From CAVWDI01 sp963793095 (GTDB taxonomy: Bacteria > Chloroflexota > Anaerolineae > Anaerolineales > UBA4823): DNA of 64,000 bases. The DNA lies in NCBI GenBank assembly GCA_963793095.1, contig CAWBYY010000001.1, positions 310,001-374,000 of the forward strand, read 5' to 3'. Every line of letters begins with the position of its first letter. Position 1 is the stretch's first letter. Shown in pieces: positions 50,470 to 58,500 of this stretch. The position numbers were made by a program, and so were the translations under genes. The notes beneath the pieces were generated by a model. The model was not told the DNA's origin. It saw only the letters and a list, made by a program, of their open reading frames with translations, and did not search any database.

Positions 50470-51588
50470 ATGGATGCTGTTCGTGAACAAATGAAAAATC
50501 CGGTCGTGGTTGGTGTATTAGGATTCATTGTGGGGGTAATTTTCGGGCTTGTAGTGCTTGGGTGGTGGTTAATACCTGTTGAGTGGACGAATGCGAATCC
50601 TGCGGATATGATGCCTGAGGAACAATCGGAATACCTGAGGATGAGCATTGAGGCCTTTGGATACAGCGGCGATGGAGAGCGAGCCCAGTTGCGTTACACC
50701 ATTTTGGGCGAGGATGCTGCACAGGCTATGGAATCGATTGAATTAAACCCCGAAAACATGGATGCCAAACTGCTTCTGGATTATAAGACTGCGGTCTCAG
50801 CGCCAACTTCAATGTCTGAGCTCGAAGAGGGCGCACCGACATCTGAAACTGAGGCGACTCTCTCTGCAGAGGAAATACTGCTTCCAGAGGATTCAGAAGA
50901 GATCCAGGTTGAGGAAACCCAGCCTGTAGAATCAGAGACAGAAGAGAGCGAATCAAGCAGCCTTCTGGGAACTTTCTGGCCTGTGGTTTGTCTGGTCGTA
51001 ATCGTCATTGGGGGGGCAGGGGTTGTGTTGTTTATCCTGCGCGGCAGAGGCAGCCAGGAGCCTCAAATCCAAACAGAGGCGGGTAATGAGGGCGAATTAC
51101 CTGCCAGCGAAGTCCCCTGGGAGGAATATGCTGCCCCGCCAAAGGAAAGCAGCGGGGAGCCCTTGTTAGGCCAGTTTATGGCATCTTACCGGCATGGGGA
51201 TGAAATGTTTGATGATTCTTTCAGTATAGATTCGCCTTCTGGCGAGTTTCTGGGCGAGTGTGGGATTGGGATTTCAGAGACGGTCGGTGTTGGCGATCCA
51301 AAAAGGGTGACAGCATTCGATATCTGGTTGTTTGATAAAAATGATATCCAGACAGTCACAAAAGTGCTGATGAGCAACAACGCATTCAATGACAGTGAAC
51401 TCCGCCGGCAGGTCGCAGCAAAAGGTGAACCAGTACGGGTTGAACTTGGCGGTAGAACTGCATTAGAAACCCAGACATTAAATATGGTCGCCGAAGTGAT
51501 CGATATGACCTACGGTGAAGGGCCTGTACCGCAGGAAGGCTTCTTTGAAAGATTGGTCGTAGAATTCCGGATCACCCGGAAGGCATAA
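50470..51588 (+). CDS. Two-helix membrane protein of unknown function
   Basis: A 372-residue protein with an N-terminal membrane helix (about residues 12-33; VVVGVLGFIVGVIFGLVVLG), a first external region of about 150 residues rich in Glu, Ser and Thr, a second helix (about 178-200; VVCLVVIVIGGAGVVLFIL), and a C-terminal soluble domain of about 150 residues containing DSFSIDSPSGEFLGECGIGIS and KRVTAFDIWLFDKNDIQTVT. The C-terminal domain looks beta-rich and conserved; both ends of the protein probably face the cytoplasm. I recognise no family. GGGAGAG precedes the ATG. A strong terminator follows. Confidence 0.7.
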   Translation: MDAVREQMKNPVVVGVLGFIVGVIFGLVVLGWWLIPVEWTNANPADMMPEEQSEYLRMSIEAFGYSGDGERAQLRYTILGEDAAQAMESIELNPENMDAKLLLDYKTAVSAPTSMSELEEGAPTSETEATLSAEEILLPEDSEEIQVEETQPVESETEESESSSLLGTFWPVVCLVVIVIGGAGVVLFILRGRGSQEPQIQTEAGNEGELPASEVPWEEYAAPPKESSGEPLLGQFMASYRHGDEMFDDSFSIDSPSGEFLGECGIGISETVGVGDPKRVTAFDIWLFDKNDIQTVTKVLMSNNAFNDSELRRQVAAKGEPVRVELGGRTALETQTLNMVAEVIDMTYGEGPVPQEGFFERLVVEFRITRKA

Positions 51589-51615
51589 AAGAAAACCAGC
51601 TGAGGTTAAATAAAA

Positions 51616-51649
51616 AAGAATACGGGCAAGCTTATCTGCCCGTATTCTT
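51616..51649. terminator. Bidirectional rho-independent terminator
   Basis: AAGAATACGGGCA (51616-51628) and TGCCCGTATTCTT (51637-51649) form a perfect 13-bp stem with an eight-base loop, flanked by A and T runs. It serves the convergent 50470 gene and greA. Confidence 0.93.
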
Positions 51650-51662
51650 ATTTTAAAGGGGG

Positions 51663-52142
51663 TTATTCAATTGCAAGTATTTTTATTTTTATCCTGCCAT
51701 CCGGCGTATCGACATTAACCGATTGACCTGCTTTTTTATCCATAATCGCTTTTCCAAACGGCGATTCGTATGAAATCCTTTTATTGGGCGGGTCTGCTTC
51801 TTTTGCTCCTACGATCAAGTATGTTTCGGCTGGGTCGTCCCCTTCCTGAATGGTAACTTTTGTGCCTATTCTGACCACATCGATCTCGCCGTGGTTTTCA
51901 TCAACTATGATCGCATTTTCGATCAGGTATTCCAATTCCTGGATTCTTCCTTCCAGAAATGCCTGGTCTTCTTTCGCTTTATGGTAATCAGCATTCTCGG
52001 ATAAGTCGCCCTGTTGAATGGCAGCCCGTAACCTTATGGCTATTTCTTTGCGTTCAGGGCCGGTAAGGCGGGAGAGTTCATCCTTTATCCGCGATGCTCC
52101 TTCAGTCGTCAGATATGGTTGTTCATTCATAAAGTTCTCCAA
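51663..52142 (-). CDS. greA: Transcription elongation factor GreA
   Basis: Rescues backtracked RNA polymerase by stimulating transcript cleavage. The 159-residue protein has the N-terminal coiled-coil (SRIKDELSRLTGPERKEIAIRL, DLSENADYHKAKEDQAFLEGRIQEL-type text with the acidic tip residues at DLSENADY) and the C-terminal FKBP-like domain (IVGAKEADPPNKRISYESPFGKAIM). The N-terminal MENFMNEQ suggests ATG 52142 or the second Met at 52130 as start. Convergent with the two-helix membrane protein, with a terminator between. Confidence 0.96.
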   Translation of the reverse strand: MENFMNEQPYLTTEGASRIKDELSRLTGPERKEIAIRLRAAIQQGDLSENADYHKAKEDQAFLEGRIQELEYLIENAIIVDENHGEIDVVRIGTKVTIQEGDDPAETYLIVGAKEADPPNKRISYESPFGKAIMDKKAGQSVNVDTPDGRIKIKILAIE

Positions 52143-52234
52143 AAAAGGCGATTCTACCAGTAAATATTTAATAGTTGATTAATTACATGATCTTTGATCA
52201 TCGCTGGAAGTGTACTTCCCATCTGAATCCAGCC

Positions 52235-53395
52235 TCAAAGCAAGGTCGTGGGATCGAATAACTTTTTATGCTCAGAAACGATTGTGAAGTCTGATAAATC
52301 CGCCAGATATTCGCAAATTGTCTGTTCAAGACCATTCTCATTTGTCCTGCCTTGAACATATCCGGGCAGCAGAATAGGATCAGATTGGAAGGCTTCAAAC
52401 AGGTCACAAAAAATTTTTTCCGCTACTTTTGTCTTACGAACGATTTTATGGTGATTATATAAATTTGTGTATAAAAAATCTTTTAGCTGCCGTATCCTGC
52501 GGTGCATATCGCTGCTGAATGCGACAATATTAAATGAAAGATGTTGGACATCCGAAGATGAATTAATTTTATTATCCAGTATGTTTTGTTCTGAAGCCTG
52601 GAGCAGGTCATTGATCAGATAATCTATAAGAGACCGGAGCAACCATTGGAGGGAAATTTCATCTATGCTAGTTCCGTTTATGCGGCTGTTTTCCAGCAGT
52701 ACCTCCCAGATGGTCACCCCCTGGAGAAAATCAATTGAGATTAATTTCGACAATAATCCATCCACCAGGTCAAAAGAATCCGAAGTAATGTTATAGGCCG
52801 CAGAAGCTATCTGCGCCTCCAGATGCGCTTGTAAATCCGGATTGTATTCGTTGGCTATGTGTGAGTTTAATGGCGGGTCCAGCTTAACAAGCCCTTCCCT
52901 GACTTCCCAGGTTGGATTAATTCCCGGAAATTCCTTTGATAACCTTTCTCTGGCTGTAATTATTCTCAGGGTATTTATCCTACAGTCAAATAACCCATAA
53001 TCCTTCATTAATCTCGCCAGAGTCAGTTCGCCAGCTAAACCAAAGGCAGTATTGCCAAGGTCACGAACCAGACAAAGCGCTTCAACTAAATCTTCATTGG
53101 CGCCGAGCCCACGGGCAATTGTCCGACCGGTTTGTACTACTTCAAAGGTATGGACCAGACGGGTTCTTGGCTTGTTGATACCTTTACTGAATAATACCTG
53201 AGATTTATACCCTAATCTTTGAAAAGCGTGCGTACTTCGTATCCGATCCCGGTCGAGCTGATAGTTAGTCTTTTCAAGAACCGCCTGTTCGGGATAAATT
53301 CTGCCTTTTGATTCCCGGCTGCGATTGCCGTAAGGAGCCAAAACCCGGTCTTCGTGAATTTCTAAATCATTCTGGTTATATATCATTATGGGCAC
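52235..53395 (-). CDS. dGTPase-like HD-family protein with degenerate metal site
   Basis: Homologue of dGTP triphosphohydrolases, which cut dNTPs to nucleoside and triphosphate. The 386-residue protein (from GTG 53395; ATG at 53386 is an alternative) follows the family along its whole length: LDRDRIRSTHAFQRLGYKSQVL, TRLVHTFEVVQTGRTIARGLGANEDLVEAL-type text, and C-terminal SDMHRRIRQLKDFLYTNLYNH. The first metal His (82) is kept, but the HD motif, normally AHDLGHxPFGHAGE, reads VRDLGNTAFGLAGE: the His of the HD pair is Arg111, and two more His are Asn115 and Leu120. It probably cannot hold the metal and may be a nucleotide sensor or pseudoenzyme. It follows the nucleotidyltransferase gene by five bases. 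Confidence 0.88.
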   Translation of the reverse strand: MPIMIYNQNDLEIHEDRVLAPYGNRSRESKGRIYPEQAVLEKTNYQLDRDRIRSTHAFQRLGYKSQVLFSKGINKPRTRLVHTFEVVQTGRTIARGLGANEDLVEALCLVRDLGNTAFGLAGELTLARLMKDYGLFDCRINTLRIITARERLSKEFPGINPTWEVREGLVKLDPPLNSHIANEYNPDLQAHLEAQIASAAYNITSDSFDLVDGLLSKLISIDFLQGVTIWEVLLENSRINGTSIDEISLQWLLRSLIDYLINDLLQASEQNILDNKINSSSDVQHLSFNIVAFSSDMHRRIRQLKDFLYTNLYNHHKIVRKTKVAEKIFCDLFEAFQSDPILLPGYVQGRTNENGLEQTICEYLADLSDFTIVSEHKKLFDPTTLL

Positions 53396-53400
53396 CTGAA

Positions 53401-54354
53401 TTACGAGACTATCTGGTTAACAATTTTGGTATCAGCAGGAATTTCAACATCGCGCAGGATCACGGAATCTTTAATTTCGACATAATCGCCAATAACGCAG
53501 TTCTTTTCAATATAGACATTTGGTCCGATGATGCAGTTAGCCCCGATAACAGTACCTTTTTCAATGTATAAAGGTGTAATCAAACTGGATGACTTTCCGA
53601 CTGACTGGGGTTGGATCTGGGGTTGTTCAAAACCGGCAATGAGGTACTTCTGGTTAATATTCAGAACGTCAGCCGGTGTTGTTATCGTGATGCGGCTGTC
53701 TATATCAACACCTTTTACGCCACCGTATCGATCAATCAGCAATTGGATTCCACTCTGAATTTCGTATTCAGCCCGGACCGAAGGTTTAATTTCGGGCAAT
53801 ACTGTCAATAGTTTTGGTGAAAAACAGTAGAGCGGCAAACTAACGATATTCGAAAGCGCTTCACCAGGAGCGGGTTTTTCAACTATCTTTAAAACCTGAT
53901 CTTTGTATAATTCCACAACTGCGCTTTGGGTCAACTGTTCTTCTTCGACTTCTATCAACGCCAGAAGAGCGTTTATATCCTGGCCGGAATTCCAGATCAT
54001 ATTCATCCTGGCAAGATGATCGGGTGCGATTAAATTGTCGCAGGCGGAAAGAAAAAAATCATCTTCAATTAATGGAGCCGCTTTTTGCAAAGCATCTGCT
54101 GTACCAACCGGTTTTTTCTGGTAAACAAAACGTATATCCACATCCAGATGGGATTCACGCTGGAAGTAGCGAATAATCGACCGGTCATCAGGGTGGATTA
54201 CCAGGATAAAATCATTAATTCTGATTGATGCAAAGTGCTCCACCACACGCTCCACAATCGGCTTGCCAAGGATAGGGAGCATAGCTTTTGAGCGGTTGCT
54301 GGTAAGCGGGTGTAAACGTTTCCCTGCACCAGCGGCAAGAATTACGGCTTGCAT
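53401..54354 (-). CDS. Sugar-1-phosphate nucleotidyltransferase with beta-helix tail
   Basis: Couples a sugar-1-phosphate to a nucleotide. The 317-residue protein has the nucleotidyltransferase start VILAAGAGKRLHPLTSNRSKAMLPILGKPIVE, the GTADALQKAAPLIEDDFFLSACDNL block and VVELYKDQVLKIVEKP, then from about residue 235 a left-handed beta-helix built of I/V-rich hexapeptides (ITPLYIEKGTVIGANCIIGPNVYIEKNCVIGDYV-type text). This layout is like GlmU or the archaeal/bacterial bifunctional Glc-1-P/GlcNAc-1-P enzymes, but no acetyltransferase residues could be assigned. dTDP- or UDP-sugar is likely. Upstream is a 300-base gap; downstream the dGTPase-like gene follows closely. Confidence 0.9.
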   Translation of the reverse strand: MQAVILAAGAGKRLHPLTSNRSKAMLPILGKPIVERVVEHFASIRINDFILVIHPDDRSIIRYFQRESHLDVDIRFVYQKKPVGTADALQKAAPLIEDDFFLSACDNLIAPDHLARMNMIWNSGQDINALLALIEVEEEQLTQSAVVELYKDQVLKIVEKPAPGEALSNIVSLPLYCFSPKLLTVLPEIKPSVRAEYEIQSGIQLLIDRYGGVKGVDIDSRITITTPADVLNINQKYLIAGFEQPQIQPQSVGKSSSLITPLYIEKGTVIGANCIIGPNVYIEKNCVIGDYVEIKDSVILRDVEIPADTKIVNQIVS

Positions 54355-54685
54355 GGATTAGTTATCTCTCTTGAGTAATTGCCTGGATTGTTATTAACTG
54401 GTTTTTTGTTTTGTGATTGTGATTTTACCAGCCTTCCATTTATTCGATAATTTTAAATTCTGAATATTTTGAAAAAGGGATTTTTTCAAAAGGATATCTC
54501 GCCTGTAACTATCCGCCAGCGGCCGGTCAGACGGATCAGCCGATTTAACCAGTATTTTATTATGAGAAAACTGTTAAGTTATTGATGAGATTTTGAAAAA
54601 TTGTAATAACTTTTTCTTAATTTCATAATAACGCAAAAAGTGCTATACTAATCCTGTTTCTCTGACTACAGTGAAGGAGTTAGAT
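54355..54685. promoter_or_regulatory. Intergenic region with promoter of the LysM gene
   Basis: A 331-base AT-rich gap between the divergent nucleotidyltransferase and LysM genes. It holds an AT hairpin, TTTTGAAAAA (54467-54476) with TTTTTTCAAAA (54481-54491), and a GC-rich patch near 54530. A likely extended -10 promoter for the LysM gene reads TGCTATACT (about 54640-54648), with GAAGGAG just before ATG 54686. No gene was seen in the gap. Confidence 0.5.
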
Positions 54686-55324
54686 ATGACAATCCCACGC
54701 ATAAATCAATCAAGCCGGTCAGTTCTGATCGCACTTAGTACACTTCTTTTGATTTCTATCGTTTCAGCGGTCTTTGTTCCGCCAGCGTTTGGCGCTACCT
54801 GCCAATTTAAACACAAAGTTGAGCCAGGTGAAACATTATCCTCCATTGCGGCTCTTTACGAAGCCGACTGGCGCGAGGTCGCTGAAGCAAATAACCTGAA
54901 AGAACCCTATGTTCTTCAGGTGGATCAGGTCCTCTGTATACCCAGTGGGACCAAGCCTGATGACAGTGACTCAGATGATTCTGAAGAAACTTCGAGCGGC
55001 CCGGAAATAAATGTACAGTTTGGTTTCACCTCAATACTTGTTGAGGTGAAGGGGCTTGCCAAGAAAACGGTGTACCATCTTCTGGTCGGAAACTACCCGG
55101 GTTCGTATACTACAAATATAGCCCGCTTCAAGACCAATGATAATGGGTACTATAAAGAATATTTTAAACTTCCAAATTACTACTATTTGCAGTCGCCCAG
55201 CGCTCAGGTTTGCGTTAAAAATGTCTGGACCGATAAAACTGGTTGTACAGTAGTGGACAATCTCAGCTATTACAGCAACAAGTGTTATTATTTCGGATGC
55301 CAGCGACCTGTAAATTACCGGTAG
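54686..55324 (+). CDS. Secreted LysM-domain protein
   Basis: LysM binds N-acetylglucosamine-containing glycans, mainly peptidoglycan. The 212-residue precursor starts at ATG 54686, with GAAGGAG before it (an in-frame GTG lies 15 bases upstream). Its signal peptide runs to about residue 35 (LLISIVSAVFVPPAFGA). One LysM follows at about 40-85 (KVEPGETLSSIAALYEADWREVAEANNL then VLQVDQVLCIPSG), then a Ser/Asp linker (DSDSDDSEE) and a C-terminal domain of about 100 residues with several Tyr and a few Cys (NYYYLQSPSAQVCVKNVW). The C-terminal domain is of unknown function and may be a small beta-sandwich. Four or more Cys suggest disulfides. Confidence 0.88.
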   Translation: MTIPRINQSSRSVLIALSTLLLISIVSAVFVPPAFGATCQFKHKVEPGETLSSIAALYEADWREVAEANNLKEPYVLQVDQVLCIPSGTKPDDSDSDDSEETSSGPEINVQFGFTSILVEVKGLAKKTVYHLLVGNYPGSYTTNIARFKTNDNGYYKEYFKLPNYYYLQSPSAQVCVKNVWTDKTGCTVVDNLSYYSNKCYYFGCQRPVNYR

Positions 55325-55501
55325 CAAATATTTCCAAAGATAAACAAGATAATTTAATTCAAATTGAAACCGGGACCAGCAGTGGTTCCGGTTTTTGTTT
55401 ATTAAAATTCAAAACAGCTCCTTTACAATTTAACCTGGATACCATTGAGGGTAAAACAATAATGGTAAAATCTGCTCCACCCATCCAGGAAAAAATCAAA
55501 T

Positions 55502-56407
55502 ATGTTATTGGACCAGGTATTAAACAGTAAAAAGTCAGGGATGCTGGCACTTAAGCTAGCGAGATGGCTTCCAGTTCCTGCGGGAGATTGGCTGTCAGTT
55601 AAAATTGGCGGTTATTTATCCTCCAAACGGGACCTTCCCATGGTGCAGGCGACCCGGATCAACCAGTGGGTGGTAAAAGGTGCAAACATTGATGATAAGA
55701 AATTTGACTCTGTTGTCCGGGAGACACTTATTAATTACGTAAAATCCATGTATTACCTTTTCCATTACTGGGATAATGTTGAAGAATTAGAAAAATTTCT
55801 GCGATACAGCCCTGAGAGTGAGATAATAATCGACCGCCATAAGGAGAAAAGAGAGGGTACAATGGTGGTTTTCATGCATTCGTGCAATTTTGATGTTTCA
55901 CTGCGGGGTGCATTAAGAAGAGGTTTGAATGGTTTAGCGCTCTCGCTGCCGGAGGCTAACGAAGCGATTGAATGGCAGCATAGTTTGAGGGAGAGGTCAG
56001 GCCTGGAGATCAAACCAGCTTCTATTGCAGTACTACGTGAAGCGGCTGAGAGGTTGAAGGCAGGGGAAGCTGTCGTGACAGGATTGGACCGGCCTCTGCC
56101 AGAATCGAAATATCGACCCAATTTTTTCGGGCGTCCTACTCCACTGCCGGTGCATTATATATACCTGGCAATAAAAGCCGAGGTGCCCGTGGCGATCCTG
56201 ACATCGATTAGAGCGCCAGATGGTAAGTTTAATATTTTGGCTTCTGAATTGATCAGGATGGAGAAGCTCGAGAATAGGTCTGGAGAGATAATTTATAATG
56301 CTGAGAAGGTACTTGCTGTGGCGGAAGAATTTATAAAATTGGCGCCGACACAATGGACCGTCCTGCACCCATTGTGGCCTGAGGAGGCTGCAAATCTCCC
56401 TAAATGA
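55502..56407 (+). CDS. Lysophospholipid/glycolipid acyltransferase, LpxL/PatA type
   Basis: Transfers an acyl chain to a glycolipid at the inner membrane. The 301-residue protein has an N-terminal amphipathic region, the HX4D catalytic motif as HSCNFD in VVFMHSCNFDVSLRGALRRG (about residue 125), then RSGLEIKPASIAVLREAAERLKAGEAVVTGLDRPLPESKYR and the LPVHYIYLAIKAEVPVAI strand typical of the LpxL/HtrB-PatA family. In actinobacteria the homologue PatA acylates phosphatidylinositol mannoside, and the next gene here is a CDP-alcohol phosphotransferase, as beside patA. Whether it acts on PIM-like glycolipids here is inferred. The ATG at 55502 has no strong Shine-Dalgarno. Confidence 0.88.
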   Translation: MLLDQVLNSKKSGMLALKLARWLPVPAGDWLSVKIGGYLSSKRDLPMVQATRINQWVVKGANIDDKKFDSVVRETLINYVKSMYYLFHYWDNVEELEKFLRYSPESEIIIDRHKEKREGTMVVFMHSCNFDVSLRGALRRGLNGLALSLPEANEAIEWQHSLRERSGLEIKPASIAVLREAAERLKAGEAVVTGLDRPLPESKYRPNFFGRPTPLPVHYIYLAIKAEVPVAILTSIRAPDGKFNILASELIRMEKLENRSGEIIYNAEKVLAVAEEFIKLAPTQWTVLHPLWPEEAANLPK

Positions 56408-56418
56408 GGTGGTGAACA

Positions 56419-57097
56419 ATGCCCGATATCAAGAAGCATAAAAGAATTAATGATATTCTGCTGGGGCCTATCGAGAGACCCGCCCTGCAGTGGTTTGCGG
56501 CGCACATGCCGGATTGGGTAATGCCCGACCATCTCACGCTGTTAGGGACCCTCGGTGCTATCCTGGTTTTTATTAGTTACTGGCTGACTAACTTTGATCC
56601 GGCTTTTTTGTGGCTGGCAAGCATCGGATTCTTCATAAACTGGTTTGGCGACAGCCTGGATGGCACTCTGGCGCGTTATCGTGAAATCCAAAGACCCAAA
56701 TATGGTTTTTTTGTCGATCATATTGTTGATGCATTCAATGAGGCATTGATTTTTCTGGGATTTGGATTAAGCCCGTACATCCGGTTTGAGATCGCCAGTC
56801 TCTTGTTTATCGGATATCTGATGATGTCGGTCCTGGTCTATGTAAGGACCTGTGTGAAAGGGGAATTTGTTATTTCGTATGCTGGATTAGGCCCAACAGA
56901 GATGAGAAGTCCTGGCTATCATCGCGAACATACTGCTCTATTTCTTCGGGAATCCAAGCCTGACAGTCGCAGGAGTTGCGTTCTCAGTATTTGATCTGGT
57001 TGGTTTTACCATTGCTCTGGCTCTTTTTGCAGTTTTTATTATTTCGTCTTACAGCCAGGCCAGGGAATTAGCCAGGATTGATCCGGTCAAGAAATGA
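56419..57097 (+). CDS. CDP-alcohol phosphatidyltransferase, second copy (frameshifted in this sequence)
   Basis: Phospholipid headgroup transferase of the same family as the 10986 gene. The motif DSLDGTLAR with nine residues before G and then FVDHIVD (about residues 74-101) gives the catalytic Asp set. About six membrane helices are visible. The frame breaks after GPTEMR: a one-base insertion near 56912-56916 shifts to a stop at 56994, but the other frame continues with AIIANILLYFFGNPSLTVAG, DLVGFTIALALFAVFII and ends IDPVKK at TGA 57097. Corrected length is about 225 residues. It starts 11 bases after the acyltransferase gene, so the pair forms an operon. Confidence 0.85.
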
Positions 57098-57115
57098 CCA
57101 GGGGGAATTTTTCGA

Positions 57116-58486
57116 TTGAATCGATTGATAACATATAAATTAAAAAATCAAAGCCTAAACCTGGTAACTTCAATTATCCTTTTTTTGGGGTTAATGCTGC
57201 TCAGTTCTGGTTGCAGCCCAATTCCACAAGAAGCGATCCAAATCTCACCGGTTCCTGATATTGGGACACCCCAGTCAGGCTCCAGCCAGGGGATCTTTCC
57301 CACGCCTGGACCGGGCACATATCAAACTCCGATTATGGAAAGTGGCATGCTCCAATCCACTCCAACCGGGTTCCAATCCCAGCCTGTTAATCCCAAAATT
57401 GGAGGCCAGATCACCCTCTGGCATCCTTATCAGGAAGGCACTCCAGAAGGGCAATCGCTGGAGGCGCTGGTGGCAAATGCAAAGATCGCCTACCCGAATC
57501 TGGACTTACAGACAGTGCATGTGCCTGCCAGTGAAATCTGGCGTGATTACCAGATAGATGTTATCGCTGGTGGCGGGCCCGATCTGTTTATTGCGAGCAA
57601 CGAAGGGCTGTTACCAACCGCGCAATCCGGTTTAGTGCAAAACCTGGATCCATTCTTCGAGGGGAAAAGCAACCAGTTTTTTCCACAGGCGATTGAAGGG
57701 ATGACAGTTGATGGGAGTCTTTACGGGGCTCCAGTCTCAATCCAGACAGCAGTCATTTATTTTAATAAATCCCAGGTTCCAATACCGCCTCAAACAAGCG
57801 ACAACCTATTGGAGATGCTCAGAGGTGGGAAACGACTTGTTAACATCCAGAGCGCATACCATCTTTTTGGTTGGTCGGGCGCCTTCGGAGGTATTCTGAC
57901 GGATGAAAATGGCCGCTGCATTGCTGACCTGACCGGTTGGGTGGGAGCATTGAATTATTTACTGGAGTTAAAAAACGCCGGAGCAGTTTTTGAAAGCGAT
58001 TACAGGGATGCTGAAGAAATATTTCTTAATGGAGGCGCAGATATGCTTCTGCAGGGCAGCTGGGAAATGAGCAGGTATGCTTCGTATCTCGGGGAAGGTT
58101 TGGGAGTTGCAGCATTGCCCAGTGGGCCGTCGGGTCCAGGTTCCCCGCTGTTAACCATTAATGGGGTATATCTGAATCCAAATTCAGCTAATAAAGAAGC
58201 CGCACAGGAAGTTATGGATTACCTGACAGGTCAGATATCGCAGCAGATGTTTGCAAATAATGGCTTATTCCTTTCATCCCGTCCTGATATCCAAACCGGA
58301 AACCCACTCCTTGAATCAGTCGCTGGCGGAGTTAGTTTTGGAGCAGCGATACCTCAAAATGAAGGTTTCAGCAATTTCTGGCTACCTTTTGATAATATGT
58401 TCACTCAGGTATTAAACGGAGAGGTCTCTCCGCAGCAGGGTTTGAATCTCGCCTGCACGGAGATGAATAAAGCCAACAACAAGTAG
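57116..58486 (+). CDS. Sugar-type ABC transporter substrate-binding lipoprotein
   Basis: Family 1 extracellular binding protein for sugars or glycerol-3-phosphate-like solutes. The 456-residue precursor from TTG 57116 has a signal with lipobox LLSSGC, a Pro/Ser/Thr-rich linker (about 40-95), then the binding domain: GQITLWHPYQEGTPEGQSLEAL, AGGGPDLFIASNEGLLPTAQSGLVQNLD, GMTVDGSLYGAPVSIQTAVIYFNKSQVP and GADMLLQGSWEMSRYASYLGEGLGVAALP. No permease or ATPase gene is adjacent, so transport partners lie elsewhere. It starts 18 bases after the CDP-alcohol gene, likely co-transcribed. Confidence 0.9.
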   Translation: MNRLITYKLKNQSLNLVTSIILFLGLMLLSSGCSPIPQEAIQISPVPDIGTPQSGSSQGIFPTPGPGTYQTPIMESGMLQSTPTGFQSQPVNPKIGGQITLWHPYQEGTPEGQSLEALVANAKIAYPNLDLQTVHVPASEIWRDYQIDVIAGGGPDLFIASNEGLLPTAQSGLVQNLDPFFEGKSNQFFPQAIEGMTVDGSLYGAPVSIQTAVIYFNKSQVPIPPQTSDNLLEMLRGGKRLVNIQSAYHLFGWSGAFGGILTDENGRCIADLTGWVGALNYLLELKNAGAVFESDYRDAEEIFLNGGADMLLQGSWEMSRYASYLGEGLGVAALPSGPSGPGSPLLTINGVYLNPNSANKEAAQEVMDYLTGQISQQMFANNGLFLSSRPDIQTGNPLLESVAGGVSFGAAIPQNEGFSNFWLPFDNMFTQVLNGEVSPQQGLNLACTEMNKANNK

Positions 58487-58500
58487 AGAGAGGAACTTAT

